Source: Megaustenia siamemsis
Lineage: Eukaryota > Mollusca > Gastropoda > Stylommatophora > Ariophantidae
Direction of reading: 5' to 3'
DNA: 64,000 nucleotides
Assembly: GCA_032433765.1 (NCBI GenBank)
Contig: JAVIAB010000139.1
Coordinates: 39,701,608 to 39,765,607, forward strand
Shown: one piece after another, positions 54,101-54,593 of the stretch
Layout of the letters: each line of letters starts with the position of its first letter
How positions within the stretch are numbered: the first letter of the stretch is position 1
The notes under the pieces: model-generated
What the model was told of the DNA's origin: nothing
Databases searched by the model: none
The model's input: only the letters and a program-made list of their open reading frames with translations
Made by a program: the position numbers and the translations under genes

Positions 54101-54593
54101 TTAGCCCTGGTGTTATTCGTTTTGATGTTAGTATGTTCTTCATGACATTAAAATTACTTTTTGCCATTCCTATTCTTTTGTTTATTTCAGTTGTACATTT
54201 TCCATCACTTGTTATAGTATTTCCAAGGTAGTTATAGTTCTGAACTGTCTCCAAGTCTATTCTTTCAATTTTGATATGATGATCAAGATGATAATCTACA
54301 AATAATTGAACAACTCAATTTTGTTCATTATCTTACATTTTTATATTGTTGTAAGGAGATTACTAGAAACTGATAAATTTTCTGCATTAATTTTTTTTAC
54401 TTTATATAGATGTATTCCTGAATGAGTTTATTAGCTGTATATTTTTTGTCCCAAACAGCCAGAAGTAGCCCTAGGTGTGGATATCCGCTTTCCCAGTCTG
54501 TACCAAATTATCTACCGATATGTCAATGCACAAGACAACCTAGTAAAAGGCACGGTAACCCTTACACCAGAATCACCATCAGATTCTGTACAG
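3443..54593 (+). CDS. LanA: Laminin subunit alpha (LanA / alpha-3/5 type), partial gene span, 16 exons
   Basis: Secreted basement-membrane protein; the long-arm N-terminus of the laminin heterotrimer, whose LN domain drives polymerisation. All 16 exons have AG acceptors and GT donors with matching phases and join without a stop into 793 codons. Residues 1-150 are the distal LN domain (ends [11 protein letters not shown]). LE1-LE3 lie at about 150-325, LE4-LE11 at about 325-695, then the unique/L4-like region ([18 protein letters not shown]) at 697-793. LE9 is longer, with an inserted GCGTV segment, as in insect LanA. Start codon, signal peptide and first LN half are upstream of the window; no further exon is recognisable in 54594-64000. 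Vertebrate LAMA3/LAMA5 and insect LanA share this order; LAMA1/LAMA2 types do not fit the segment after LE11. The span is given for the gene; coding bases are only in the exon entries. Confidence 0.95.
3680..3990. other. Intron 1 start, no recognisable feature
   Basis: AT-rich, with T-rich runs near 3780-3840. Neither coding similarity nor a clear repeat is visible. Confidence 0.5.
3995..4990 (+). mobile_element. Degenerate non-LTR reverse transcriptase with C-terminal zinc-finger remnant
   Basis: Broken frames preserve a sequence of LINE landmarks: an ...[17 protein letters not shown] block, an FKKAFDTM-like motif A near 4500 with WKILA after it, and at the end a [12 protein letters not shown] stretch matching the [19 protein letters not shown] finger of the copy at 35660-35960. 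The final 300 bases align with that copy down to CATCTGTCAAGATGTCAAAG. Many stops; an old insertion. Confidence 0.6.
5025..5485 (+). mobile_element. LINE-A 3' end with (GATA)n tail
   Basis: A 5'-truncated copy of the most frequent LINE here. It carries the region coding [20 protein letters not shown], then [34 protein letters not shown] and [14 protein letters not shown], followed by a 3' UTR containing CTTGGTCTATGCCCTATGG and a GATAGATAGATAG tail. In this copy WSYVGHV has become WSYVEHV, and a frameshift lies near the GRPRE motif. Confidence 0.85.
5986..6014 (+). repeat. Left terminal inverted repeat of the Tc1/mariner element
   Basis: 29 bp, beginning TAGCTTGTTT directly after the TA target duplication; pairs with 8069-8097. 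Confidence 0.93.
6250..7647 (+). CDS. DDE transposase, Tc1/mariner superfamily, Sailor-like (DD83E)
   Basis: Cuts the transposon at its inverted repeats and pastes it at TA sites; acts in the nucleus. 465 residues from the first ATG and no stop inside; internal ATGs at 6370 and 6418 ([12 protein letters not shown]) are also plausible starts and fit better where similarity to the family should begin. The N-terminal half has helix-turn-helix-like segments ([12 protein letters not shown] at about 86-97, [13 protein letters not shown] at about 157-169). The catalytic residues are D212 (YLDETW), D305 (IMDNAAYHN) and E389 (HLNPIELIW). The 83 residues between the second and third catalytic residues are far more than DD34E of Tc1 or DD34D of mariner, and close to the DD82E spacing reported for Sailor elements. 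The acidic end (LLDSSDSE) is followed by TGA. An open frame and well-kept ends suggest recent arrival. Confidence 0.93.
   Translation: MFARFRHGFLTQLDTCKKHEKLCVPFPFIHRWRRGTITFIMILRMKFCSLQNIAIKMYDYFCKEAKRGRLFHSLENPENRTRHILDLSKRSFNRWIQARDRQCSKYTKSQGRAKMLDNFDSELIRSEIHKMLGMNKTVTIRKLKVSLKKNNSNEISKSTLWRNVRAAGFTFRKYSNGRNIICEKPHIVVMRSKYLREVKEVRKQGYDIVYLDETWINAHHTNQREWQSSDGKIKRLIPSSKGQRLIIAHAGSRQHGLIQNAELIFLSKSIDNRDYHSEMNGHIFRHWIENSVLPSLDRPSCLIMDNAAYHNIVALEDKVLTSSSTKDTIKIWLTKEHIQFNNMYLKPELLSLVKQKQRTKIFQIDKIIQEHGHISLRLPSYHAHLNPIELIWAKLKGQVADENTTFKICDVKTLANLALLNIDKDYWAKCEDHVLKQEEEYWKNDGLWNVQPQTVINLLDSSDSE
8069..8097 (-). repeat. Right terminal inverted repeat of the Tc1/mariner element
   Basis: 29 bp, read from the right as TAGCTCGTTTCAAATC and then CGTGCCCAACTT; followed by the TA duplication at 8098-8099. 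Confidence 0.93.
8216..8601 (-). mobile_element. LINE-A 3' fragment inserted in the LINE-B tail
   Basis: Inverted copy: (CTAT)n at the left end is the (GATA)n tail, then the UTR and coding for [13 protein letters not shown] and [14 protein letters not shown]. Flanked by a perfect 11-bp duplication AGACACATGAT (8205-8215, 8602-8612). 386 bp, 5' truncated. Confidence 0.92.
8621..9189. other. Intron 1, no gene; weak internal repeat
   Basis: A segment at about 8720-8770 (CATTGACATGAGACCTTTAT) recurs in diverged form at about 9000-9050 (CATTGACATGATACTCTTTA). No coding similarity seen. Confidence 0.4.
9391..9554 (+). repeat. 82-bp local tandem duplication inside LINE-B
   Basis: The stretch beginning AATTTTAGAAAAAATTGAATG is repeated 82 bp downstream, with only small differences (AAAATCTATATT / AAAATCAATATT at the end). 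Confidence 0.9.
9955..10421 (-). mobile_element. LINE-B 3' fragment nested in an older LINE-B copy
   Basis: 467 bp, inverted, 3' end at the left with a CATCATCATCATG tail. On the minus strand it codes for [12 protein letters not shown], a [16 protein letters not shown] block, [11 protein letters not shown] and [13 protein letters not shown]. The 12-bp duplication TGTGTGCTGTCA borders both ends. Confidence 0.92.
11171..11570 (+). mobile_element. Chimeric short retroelement: shared 5' head plus LINE-E 3' end
   Basis: The first ~110 bp (GGAGTAAAGAATAGTGGCACTGT, then GTAAGAGGCGAGAAAGGAGG) match the head of the element at 11814-12110. The rest codes in frame for [31 protein letters not shown] and [10 protein letters not shown], the C-terminus of the LINE-E copy at 44683-47108, and ends in (GAA)n. 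GAGAAAAGAT is duplicated at both sides. 400 bp. Confidence 0.85.
11814..12110 (-). mobile_element. SINE-like element with LINE-A-type tail
   Basis: On the minus strand it starts near GGGGTCTCATTATGAGGGAAG, contains GTAAAGAATAGTGACACTGT and GTCGTAAGAGGCGACTAAGG, and ends with a degraded version of the LINE-A 3' UTR (reverse of TTGAGCCTAAGACAGCACAT, then (GATA)n). No coding capacity. Sharing only its end with an autonomous LINE is how SINEs borrow the LINE machinery. Confidence 0.6.
12111..12482. other. End of intron 1, no recognisable feature
   Basis: AT-rich, with the pyrimidine-rich tract and TTGTATAG acceptor of the next exon at its end. A short duplication (CTTTTCCATTTTAGAGG / CTTCTCCATTTTAGAGGG) lies at 12245-12285. 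Confidence 0.5.
12483..12653 (+). CDS. LanA: Laminin alpha exon b (LN domain)
   Basis: Acceptor TATAG, donor AGA|GTAAGC; 57 codons, phase 0-0. It encodes [27 protein letters not shown], and [17 protein letters not shown] ending PTVTRR, the most conserved stretch of alpha-chain LN domains. One NFS sequon. Confidence 0.96.
12654..13257. other. Intron 2 (604 bp), no recognisable element
   Basis: The shortest intron in the window; AT-rich, with T-rich runs near 13060-13110. Confidence 0.6.
13258..13468 (+). CDS. LanA: Laminin alpha exon c (end of LN, LE1)
   Basis: Acceptor GTACCAG, donor GAAC|GTATGT; phase 0-1. It encodes [14 protein letters not shown] closing LN, then LE1: [24 protein letters not shown] and [10 protein letters not shown]. 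The CC-PG pair is typical of the first LE module of alpha chains. Confidence 0.96.
13495..14030 (+). mobile_element. LINE-F 3' relic
   Basis: Broken frames read FIPTLCL-like thumb sequence, then [37 protein letters not shown] and [10 protein letters not shown], followed by an AAG-rich tail. Related copies: 16390-16940 (+), 21525-21845 (-), 37260-37560 (+). Confidence 0.7.
14031..14284. other. Intron 3 filler, no recognisable feature
   Basis: AT-rich unique-looking sequence between the LINE-F relic and the SINE; no coding similarity. Confidence 0.4.
14285..14470 (+). repeat. tRNA-derived SINE
   Basis: GCGTGGCCGTGCGGCTAAAA followed about 35 bp later by GGTGTTTGAAGCCC resembles the A and B boxes of a tRNA promoter; the leader is followed by a non-tRNA body. 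The tRNA-like head is too diverged to be a working tRNA gene. Confidence 0.65.
14511..14534. repeat. Poly-T run
   Basis: Uninterrupted run of about 22 T, probably an inverted poly-A tail remnant or simple repeat. Confidence 0.8.
14695..14765 (-). repeat. Relic of the shared 'GGCGACTAAGGAGG' retroelement head region
   Basis: GATAGTGGCTTGTCAAAACC followed by TCTGATCAACGG matches in order the GACAGCTTGTCAAGCCATCGATCAACC segment of the element at 11814-12110. Short and degraded. Confidence 0.4.
14805..15420 (+). mobile_element. LINE-A 3' end
   Basis: Codes, with several stops, for the [13 protein letters not shown] block, [42 protein letters not shown] and [14 protein letters not shown], then the UTR with GGGTCTATACCCTATGGGCC. 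The tail is reduced to AAATAGTTAG. Confidence 0.85.
15422..15633. repeat. Foldback / MITE-like element with 70-bp inverted arms
   Basis: Left arm 15422-15491 (ATTATGGAAGGAAACTTCCA...) and right arm 15564-15633 are imperfect reverse complements over 70 bp (about 88% by eye), with a 72-bp AT-rich loop. A piece of the right arm recurs at 16013-16050 (GTTGTAAACATACCTCTTC). No coding capacity; it could fold into one long hairpin if transcribed. Confidence 0.85.
15634..16389. other. Intron 3, no gene
   Basis: Contains only the short right-arm relic near 16013-16050 and a small palindromic run GAGTATACTCAGTGAGTATA near 16129-16149. Confidence 0.4.
16390..16940 (+). mobile_element. LINE-F 3' relic
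   Basis: Aligns with 13495-14030 (CAGACCTGGACTCTAGACTT, then ATTAGAAACACTAGGAAACA, AACAGAGGAGCAAAAGATCA). More decayed than that copy and rich in stops. Confidence 0.6.
17081..17281 (-). mobile_element. Penelope-like fragment with hammerhead-type motif
   Basis: On the minus strand CTGAAGA (17112-17118), a GAC...GTC stem and GAAATG (17095-17100) form the order CTGAAGA-stem-GAAA, as in the hammerhead ribozymes carried by Penelope-like elements. No GIY-YIG or RT domain is present in the fragment. Confidence 0.5.
17475..17593 (+). CDS. LanA: Laminin alpha exon d (LE2, first half)
   Basis: Acceptor CTTGCAG, donor AGG|GTGAGC; phase 1 in, phase 0 out. Encodes [28 protein letters not shown]; the GGGVCQNC motif is the alpha-chain LE2 hallmark. 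Confidence 0.96.
17594..18049. other. Intron 4, no recognisable element
   Basis: AT-rich; a short open frame ([13 protein letters not shown]...) has no recognisable similarity. Confidence 0.4.
18050..18135 (+). pseudogene. Relic of a Sailor-like transposase C-terminus
   Basis: Across one frameshift and a stop, the translation gives [16 protein letters not shown] and RDGLQFIQ, parallel to [22 protein letters not shown] in the intact transposase at 6250-7647. Only the last ~30 residues remain. Confidence 0.55.
18150..18690 (+). repeat. 540-bp repeat, copy 1 (same 3' module as at 24645-25153)
   Basis: Shares long near-identical stretches with 24645-25153 (GATGGCCTAACATCATCAAG, then TGTTGCAGGAGCTACTGAGT, then ACGATGAATGATGATATCGT) and ends in the same CCTTCCATAACCAA. 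On the + strand its first part reads as the end of a coding region ([36 protein letters not shown] then stop). Confidence 0.85.
18820..19165 (-). mobile_element. Penelope-like relic, second hammerhead-type family
   Basis: The minus strand reads CTGAAGAAGGCCTTTTGTTG then GCTG, which matches the motif at 61962-61990, but the GAAAC half is lost. Downstream sequence is AT-rich with no reading frame. Confidence 0.45.
19264..19354 (+). CDS. LanA: Laminin alpha exon e (LE2, second half)
   Basis: Acceptor TATGCAG, donor AGGC|GTAAGT; phase 0-1. Encodes [11 protein letters not shown] and PKFYRPAGV; most laminins have HNT-G here, so DNTMG is a conservative departure. Confidence 0.95.
19355..19734. other. 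Intron 5 start, no recognisable feature
   Basis: AT-rich; no repeats or coding frames recognised. Confidence 0.5.
19738..19960 (+). repeat. tRNA-derived SINE
   Basis: GAGCCTTAGTGGCTGAATGG (A-box region) and GTAGGTTCAATTCCCAG (B box) sit about 35 bp apart as in a tRNA gene. The head is followed by a body with GGGTACTAGAGATTTTTGTG. A tRNA gene is ruled out by the absence of a consistent acceptor stem. Confidence 0.75.
19965..20132 (+). repeat. Perfect 84-bp tandem duplication
   Basis: 19965-20048 and 20049-20132, each starting CTAGCTTGTCCAGGCTAGAA, look identical by eye, so the duplication is young or an assembly artefact. Confidence 0.92.
20133..20740. other. Intron 5, no recognisable gene
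   Basis: Moderately AT-rich; a minus-strand open frame at 20049-20309 has no family I recognise. Confidence 0.35.
20744..21395 (+). mobile_element. RNase H fragment of a LINE, degenerate
   Basis: Reads in broken frames as an RNase H domain: YTDKSV-like start, [20 protein letters not shown], then [20 protein letters not shown] (the H-AGVxxNExAD motif) and a C-terminal [10 protein letters not shown]. The copy at 53152-54330 is the same family. No reverse transcriptase is attached. Confidence 0.7.
21525..21845 (-). mobile_element. LINE-F 3' end with (AAG)n tail
   Basis: Minus-strand open frame of 106 codons: [20 protein letters not shown], then [38 protein letters not shown] and an AAG-rich tail at the left end. 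This is the best-kept LINE-F copy. Confidence 0.85.
21948..22044 (+). CDS. LanA: Laminin alpha exon f (LE3, first part)
   Basis: Acceptor CTTACAG, donor GACAG|GTAATG; phase 1 in, phase 2 out. Encodes [19 protein letters not shown] and [11 protein letters not shown]. Confidence 0.96.
22045..22840. other. Intron 6 start, no recognisable gene
   Basis: AT-rich; a C-run lies at 22768-22777. An open frame at 22287-22583 resembles degraded LINE sequence on the opposite strand but is too decayed to assign. Confidence 0.35.
22840..23095 (+). repeat. Diverged SINE body
   Basis: GTGCATGTTGAAGAACTCTT, then AGTAGATCAAAGTGGCTACT and GCCCGGG parallel the body of the SINEs at 27076-27542 and 28586-29020. 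Confidence 0.5.
23096..23554. other. Intron 6, no recognisable feature
   Basis: AT-rich, no frame or repeat recognised. Confidence 0.4.
23808..24734 (+). pseudogene. Cysteine-rich, internally duplicated extracellular-type protein, broken
   Basis: Frame open from 23808 except for one TGA at 23946, then open to 24734; no suitable ATG starts it. An ATG at 23762 ([12 protein letters not shown]...) lies in another frame, so a frameshift near 23800-23850 is likely. The part after the stop holds two repeats of about 95 residues: [20 protein letters not shown] and [20 protein letters not shown], each preceded by an L-x-V-N-x-V strand and followed by C...FT...(V/I)...C. Each repeat has five to seven cysteines and sequons, as in secreted or Ig-like proteins. 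I do not recognise the family. The C-terminal part ([15 protein letters not shown]) is shared with the relic at 18150. Confidence 0.55.
24645..25153 (+). repeat. 3' module of the cysteine-rich element, copy 2
   Basis: Near-identical over about 500 bp to 18150-18690, including GTGCTCTGTGCACACCGTGA and TGACAGGGAACAGTTGGCTG, and the same ending. Confidence 0.85.
25164..26350 (+). mobile_element. LINE-A, longer copy with reverse-transcriptase core
   Basis: Broken frames include [20 protein letters not shown] (motif A region), [30 protein letters not shown], a degraded motif B, then [20 protein letters not shown] (motif C, with FADD mutated to SAGD) and [10 protein letters not shown], the thumb, the [12 protein letters not shown] block and the (GATA)n tail at 26335-26350. 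Dead. Confidence 0.87.
26396..26895 (-). mobile_element. LINE-A 3' end, tail-to-tail with the preceding copy
   Basis: Starts with (TATC)n then the inverted UTR and coding for [36 protein letters not shown]-like and [13 protein letters not shown]. Only about 45 bp, including GGACGGACGGACGG, separate its tail from that of 25164-26350. Confidence 0.9.
27076..27553 (+). repeat. tRNA-headed SINE, about 480 bp
   Basis: Head CTGGGTGGTCTAGGTGAAAG with GAGTTCAATTTCCAG as B box; the body contains CTGGTCTCTGGGTAGTGAGA and CTGCCCGGACAAAG, and the end is CAAAATTCAGTCCTTCAGCA. A second copy lies at 28586-29020. The LINE-A fragment at 27554-28189 was later inserted at its end. Confidence 0.75.
27554..28189 (-). 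mobile_element. LINE-A 3' fragment with 11-bp target duplication
   Basis: Inverted copy from (CTAT)n through [33 protein letters not shown] and [19 protein letters not shown] to the FRSLEKL block. AGTAAAGATAT is duplicated at 27543-27553 and 28190-28200. Confidence 0.93.
28319..28494 (+). CDS. LanA: Laminin alpha exon g (end of LE3, LE4)
   Basis: Acceptor CTTTCAG, donor AAAC|GTAAGG; phase 2 in, phase 1 out. Encodes [11 protein letters not shown] closing LE3, and LE4: [37 protein letters not shown]. Confidence 0.97.
28586..29020 (+). repeat. tRNA-headed SINE, second copy
   Basis: TGGTCTAGAGGTAAGACATC is the A-box region and AGGGTTTGATTTCGACC the B box; the body has CTAGTCTCTGGGCGGTGAGA and the end is CACACAAAATTCAGTCCCC. 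It starts about 90 bp after a laminin splice donor. Confidence 0.75.
29105..29858 (+). repeat. Candidate long terminal repeat (LTR)
   Basis: Starts TGTGACTAAAGTAGTCACA, a perfect 8-bp inverted repeat around AAG, and ends GAACGTAACA (TG...CA ends). It is followed after six bases by TGGCGCCGTGAAAACC, which resembles an LTR-element primer-binding site. A second LTR copy is not visible in the window, so the call rests on the ends and the primer-binding site only. Confidence 0.5.
29865..29882 (+). promoter_or_regulatory. Putative primer-binding site of an LTR retrotransposon
   Basis: TGGCGCCGTGAAAACCAG directly downstream of the candidate LTR. TGGCGCC starts are usual for tRNA-primed LTR elements; the primer tRNA was not identified. 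Confidence 0.5.
29883..30670 (+). other. AT-rich leader-like stretch with many TCAAG words
   Basis: Probably the untranslated leader or a decayed gag start of the LTR element; (A/T)CAAG words recur every 15-40 bases. No frame longer than about 50 codons and no gag or protease motif was seen. Confidence 0.35.
30672..30912 (+). mobile_element. LINE-A 3' end, short
   Basis: Starts within the GRPRETLRR codons and continues through [14 protein letters not shown], the UTR and GATAGATA; 5' truncated to about 240 bp. Confidence 0.85.
31114..31251 (+). CDS. LanA: Laminin alpha exon h (LE5)
   Basis: Acceptor TACCAG, donor GAAT|GTAAGT; a symmetrical phase 1-1 exon of 138 bp that is exactly one LE module: [39 protein letters not shown]. 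Confidence 0.97.
31252..31620. other. Intron 8 start, no recognisable feature
   Basis: AT-rich, no coding or repeat similarity noticed. Confidence 0.4.
31625..31990. repeat. Dispersed repeat G, copy
   Basis: GTGTATTGGGCTGAACTGCA, ACACATCCATTTAGGGGTGA and AGGTGAATGCAGA are shared in order with 39590-40030 and partly with 3020-3110. Function unknown; the GTGTTGGGC...GGGCGAATG arrangement is the constant part. Confidence 0.45.
32095..32731 (+). mobile_element. LINE-B 3' end
   Basis: Codes with breaks for [20 protein letters not shown], a [16 protein letters not shown] thumb and [16 protein letters not shown], and ends GATGATGATGATT. Close to the host copy at 10434-11170. Confidence 0.85.
32735..33840 (-). 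mobile_element. LINE endonuclease domain, split by a SINE
   Basis: The minus strand reads as the AP-endonuclease-like domain: [56 protein letters not shown], then after the [23 protein letters not shown] and [19 protein letters not shown] is the conserved C-terminal catalytic motif of this fold. Stops in the middle make it inactive. It probably belongs to a LINE-B-type element. Confidence 0.8.
32952..33214 (-). repeat. tRNA-derived SINE inside the LINE endonuclease
   Basis: Poly-A at the left end; at the right, read on the minus strand, GGAGCCGCGATATCTCAGTG and AGGGTTCGATCCC form the A and B boxes. Flanking copies CTTGCTTAAAGTAAGT (32936-32951) and CTTGCTCAAAGTAGGT (33215-33230) match at 14 of 16 bases. 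A second copy lies at 49761-50022. Confidence 0.9.
33841..34360 (-). other. Probable 5' part of the LINE; unrecognised open frame at 33849-34160
   Basis: A 103-codon minus-strand frame ([17 protein letters not shown]..., later [19 protein letters not shown]) sits just upstream of the endonuclease. It could be 5' UTR or an ORF1 remnant; I recognise no family. The rest is AT-rich. Confidence 0.35.
34363..34858 (-). mobile_element. LINE-A 3' end ending in a TA microsatellite
   Basis: Inverted: (CTAT)n, UTR, then the C-terminal codons as in other copies. The 5' edge abuts the (TA)n run, suggesting insertion into TA-rich DNA. Confidence 0.9.
34856..34932. repeat. (TA)n microsatellite
   Basis: About 30 uninterrupted TA units followed by imperfect TA and then a (TG/CG)-rich stretch (GTGTGTGCGCATGTGCACGT). 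Confidence 0.97.
35185..35342 (+). mobile_element. LINE-A internal fragment (RT motif B region)
   Basis: GACATGTATGATGGTTACAC and [24 protein letters not shown] coding, then [10 protein letters not shown]. Near-identical to 51650-51795 but lacks the 3' end, so not a standard 5'-truncated insertion. Confidence 0.8.
35411..35548 (+). CDS. LanA: Laminin alpha exon i (LE6)
   Basis: Acceptor TTCCAG, donor CAAG|GTACTT; phase 1-1, 138 bp. One LE module: [39 protein letters not shown]. One NYS sequon. Confidence 0.97.
35660..35965 (+). mobile_element. LINE 3' end with C2H2-like finger
   Basis: Codes for [20 protein letters not shown], the terminal zinc-finger-like block of a jockey/RTE-type LINE, and shares its 3' UTR with 4690-4990 (CATCTGTCAAGACATCAAAG). 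Confidence 0.6.
36028..36170. repeat. (GA)n-rich microsatellite
   Basis: Several GA blocks with GGGA and GTGA variants, the longest at 36102-36146. Confidence 0.95.
36280..36730 (+). mobile_element. Very decayed LINE 3' relic
   Basis: Order of short similarities (TCATATGGAACTATAGTTAAG, AGATTGCATGGAGTGCTAAA, then ATGATCACC near the end) resembles LINE-B 3' ends. Too many changes to assign safely. Confidence 0.35.
36845..36979 (+). CDS. LanA: Laminin alpha exon j (LE7)
   Basis: Acceptor CTCCTAG, donor GCAC|GTGAGT; phase 1-1, 135 bp. [40 protein letters not shown]. Confidence 0.97.
37260..37565 (+). mobile_element. LINE-F relic, truncated
   Basis: CCAAACATGGATGCTAGACT and ATAGCCACCACAGAAATAAA align with 13620-13690; it breaks off before the GRPRKRW block. 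Confidence 0.5.
37566..38741. other. Intron 10, no recognisable element
   Basis: About 1.2 kb of AT-rich sequence without frames or known repeats; possibly old repeat DNA. Confidence 0.4.
38742..38879 (+). CDS. LanA: Laminin alpha exon k (LE8)
   Basis: Acceptor TTACAG, donor GAAG|GTAGGA; phase 1-1, 138 bp. [31 protein letters not shown], then [10 protein letters not shown]. The usual 'GY(Y/F)' before NYP is NLY here. Confidence 0.96.
38908..39372 (-). mobile_element. LINE-B 3' end, about 30 bp after a laminin donor site
   Basis: Minus strand: an open frame of 127 codons with [54 protein letters not shown] and [13 protein letters not shown], ending in (GAT)n at the left. The best-kept LINE-B C-terminus in the window. 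Confidence 0.9.
39373..39588. other. Intron 11, no recognisable feature
   Basis: AT-rich and unassigned. Confidence 0.4.
39590..40030. repeat. Dispersed repeat G, copy
   Basis: GGATGTGTTGGGCCAATAGG, CACTCACTTAACATCCTCTT and GGGCGAATGCAAGCAAGC parallel 31800-31990. Upstream part has CAGCAGAGCCGGAAGTTGTC. More GC than its surroundings. Confidence 0.45.
40031..40779. other. Intron 11, no gene; poly-G run at 40286-40298
   Basis: Contains a 13-base G run. A 20-bp near-inverted pair (TAATGGTTTGTTGATAGACT / AGTCAACAAACCATC) lies at 40733-40770. Confidence 0.45.
40780..41000 (+). mobile_element. Old LINE-A-type relic
   Basis: [20 protein letters not shown] coding, then a WRG..RQD sequence and CAGAACAGGGACTTATGG parallel the LINE-A C-terminus; the tail is AATAATTT-like. 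Strongly decayed. Confidence 0.5.
41055..42486 (+). mobile_element. LINE-B, longest copy, with reverse transcriptase
   Basis: Coding, with a few frameshifts: [85 protein letters not shown] (motif A, frame-shifted), [18 protein letters not shown] (motif B), [14 protein letters not shown] (motif C, ADD kept), the thumb and the terminal [14 protein letters not shown]. Ends ACATGATGATGATGATG. It lacks the endonuclease (5' truncated), and stops separate the pieces. Confidence 0.92.
42487..42895. other. End of intron 11, no recognisable element
   Basis: Contains a loose repeat of GTTGTAGCTGAAATGAAGTT-like units at 42570-42690. Confidence 0.45.
42896..43072 (+). CDS. LanA: Laminin alpha exon l (LE9, enlarged)
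   Basis: Acceptor GGGCAG, donor GAAG|GTAATG; phase 1-1, 177 bp. [20 protein letters not shown], then [20 protein letters not shown] and [13 protein letters not shown]. The inserted GGCG segment and YWNL-N-x-x-GCE ending are specific to this module in alpha-3/5-type chains. Confidence 0.97.
43346..44347 (+). mobile_element. LINE-A copy with a nested LINE-C end
   Basis: Codes for [20 protein letters not shown] (motif C, FADD kept), [50 protein letters not shown], the thumb and tail through (GATA)n. Interrupted at 43463-43556 by a second retroelement. Confidence 0.92.
43463..43556 (+). mobile_element. 94-bp LINE-C 3' end nested in LINE-A
   Basis: GAGCAGCACAAGAACGACAA through GGTATCAGTGAAAGAG and an AAG tail match 1405-1475. 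AATAGCCAGCA is duplicated at 43452-43462 and 43557-43567; excising one copy plus the insert restores the LINE-A frame (compare 51918-51930). Confidence 0.95.
44683..47108 (-). mobile_element. LINE-E, near-complete EN/RT unit, 5' truncated
   Basis: The 3' end is at the left, with (GAAGAAG)n and a UTR that follows ...[13 protein letters not shown] codons. A second 3' end of this family is at 11171-11570. The 5' side breaks off in the endonuclease near 47108. Only two lesions interrupt the coding: one in-frame TAG at 45622-45624 and one frameshift near 44850-44870. Confidence 0.93.
44791..47076 (-). pseudogene. LINE-E endonuclease/reverse transcriptase, one stop, one frameshift
   Basis: About 760 codons in one minus-strand frame apart from a TAG at 45622-45624. 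The N-terminus is the end of an AP-endonuclease ([33 protein letters not shown] with SDH). A charged linker follows (KREQ..., [17 protein letters not shown]). RT begins at [20 protein letters not shown], with [42 protein letters not shown] (motif A), [13 protein letters not shown] (motif B, just past the stop), [12 protein letters not shown] (motif C, FADD catalytic pair), YIYLGSNID and the VLLYGCEAW thumb. C-terminal [13 protein letters not shown]. The frame then shifts away from the true GRPRNSW end. It copies LINE-E RNA; inactive as it stands. Confidence 0.93.
47109..47732. other. End of intron 12, no recognisable element
   Basis: AT-rich; T-rich tract and TTCTCACAG acceptor at the end. 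Confidence 0.5.
47733..47891 (+). CDS. LanA: Laminin alpha exon m (LE10)
   Basis: Acceptor CTCACAG, donor GACT|GTAGGT; phase 1-1, 159 bp. [46 protein letters not shown]. Confidence 0.97.
48092..48155. repeat. (TAA)n / (TGATAA) microsatellite
   Basis: TAATAATAATAATAATAATG with TGATAA variants. Confidence 0.95.
48160..48500. other. Intron 13, no recognisable element
   Basis: AT-rich and unassigned. Confidence 0.4.
48505..49560 (-). mobile_element. LINE with RNase H domain, 3' part, broken
   Basis: Minus strand: end of RT ([19 protein letters not shown]), then RNase [37 protein letters not shown] (DAE-type motif), [19 protein letters not shown] (in place of the D-S-xx-AL motif) and [17 protein letters not shown], with a frameshift at the NERAN(Q)IA step, and a C-terminal [37 protein letters not shown] zinc-knuckle-like block. 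An RNase H domain of this type is seen in I/jockey-related LINEs. Ends in (GGATG)n at the left (48513-48550). Confidence 0.85.
49646..49745 (+). CDS. LanA: Laminin alpha exon n (LE11, truncated module)
   Basis: Acceptor TTATAG, donor GAAAA|GTAAGT; phase 1 in, 2 out. [32 protein letters not shown]. The module stops after its sixth cysteine, as in LanA/LAMA5 where the unique domain follows. Confidence 0.97.
49761..50022 (-). repeat. tRNA-derived SINE next to a laminin donor site
   Basis: Same family as 32952-33214: poly-A at left; on the minus strand a GGAGCCACGATAGCTCAGTG head with AGGGTTCAGTCCC as B box. Flanking direct repeat AAGTATATTGTGT (49748-49760) and AAGTATATATTGTGT (50023-50037). 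It lies 15 bp into intron 14, leaving GTAAGTAT intact. Confidence 0.93.
50024..51029. other. Intron 14, contains a piggyBac-like MITE end
   Basis: TTAACCCTAGATTATGATAC at 50141-50160 is a terminus of the MITE family described at 54738 and 63139; CAAAACACAAATTCTTCC near 50181 is shared with the 63139 copy in reverse orientation. The other end could not be placed. The rest is AT-rich. Confidence 0.5.
51030..51186 (+). CDS. LanA: Laminin alpha exon o (unique/L4-like domain start)
   Basis: Acceptor TTCTTAG, donor CAG|GTAATG; phase 2 in, 0 out, 157 bp. Encodes [40 protein letters not shown]. Matches the segment after LE11 in insect LanA and vertebrate LAMA3/5 rather than LAMA1/2. Confidence 0.95.
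51460..53000. repeat. Diverged tandem duplication, one copy interrupted by LINE-A
   Basis: 51460-51590 plus 52709-52790 corresponds to 52830-52985 (AAATTGAAGCAGTAAAAAAA / AAATTGGAGCAATAAAAAAA; TTCAAAATGTTAATATGAGA / TTCAAAATGTTAATTTGAGA). The second copy is the unoccupied form of the LINE-A site. Confidence 0.75.
51591..52708 (+). mobile_element. LINE-A, about 1.1 kb copy with intact RT active-site region
   Basis: Codes for [29 protein letters not shown] (motif B), [20 protein letters not shown] (motif C, FADD), [42 protein letters not shown] then a TGA, the thumb ([19 protein letters not shown]), [47 protein letters not shown] and AQNRDK, ending (GATA)n. AACAAACATA is duplicated at 51581-51590 and 52709-52718. 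Confidence 0.95.
53001..53151. other. Intron 15 filler
   Basis: No recognisable feature. Confidence 0.4.
53152..54330 (+). mobile_element. RNase H fragment of a LINE, interrupted by LINE-H
   Basis: Pieces 53152-53654 and 54301-54330 align with 20744-21395 (GTCATCTATACAGATAGATC; GACAACGGTGCATACATTAT; GGAGTGCAATGATGATAATC). Even the ending CAAATAATTGAACAACTCA matches 21378-21398. It lacks the middle part that encodes [11 protein letters not shown]. Confidence 0.75.
53655..54286 (-). mobile_element. LINE-H 3' end with 14-bp target duplication
   Basis: Minus strand: [55 protein letters not shown] and [18 protein letters not shown], an RT thumb and C-terminus. GATGATAATCTACA is perfect at 53641-53654 and 54287-54300. 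632 bp. Confidence 0.93.
54459..54593 (+). CDS. LanA: Laminin alpha exon p (unique/L4-like domain)
   Basis: Acceptor AAACAG, donor CAG|GTAAAA; 45 codons, phase 0-0. Encodes [17 protein letters not shown] and [17 protein letters not shown], matching the 'YRIVLRYVNPN' strand of LanA/LAMA5. Last exon recognised in the window. Confidence 0.93.
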
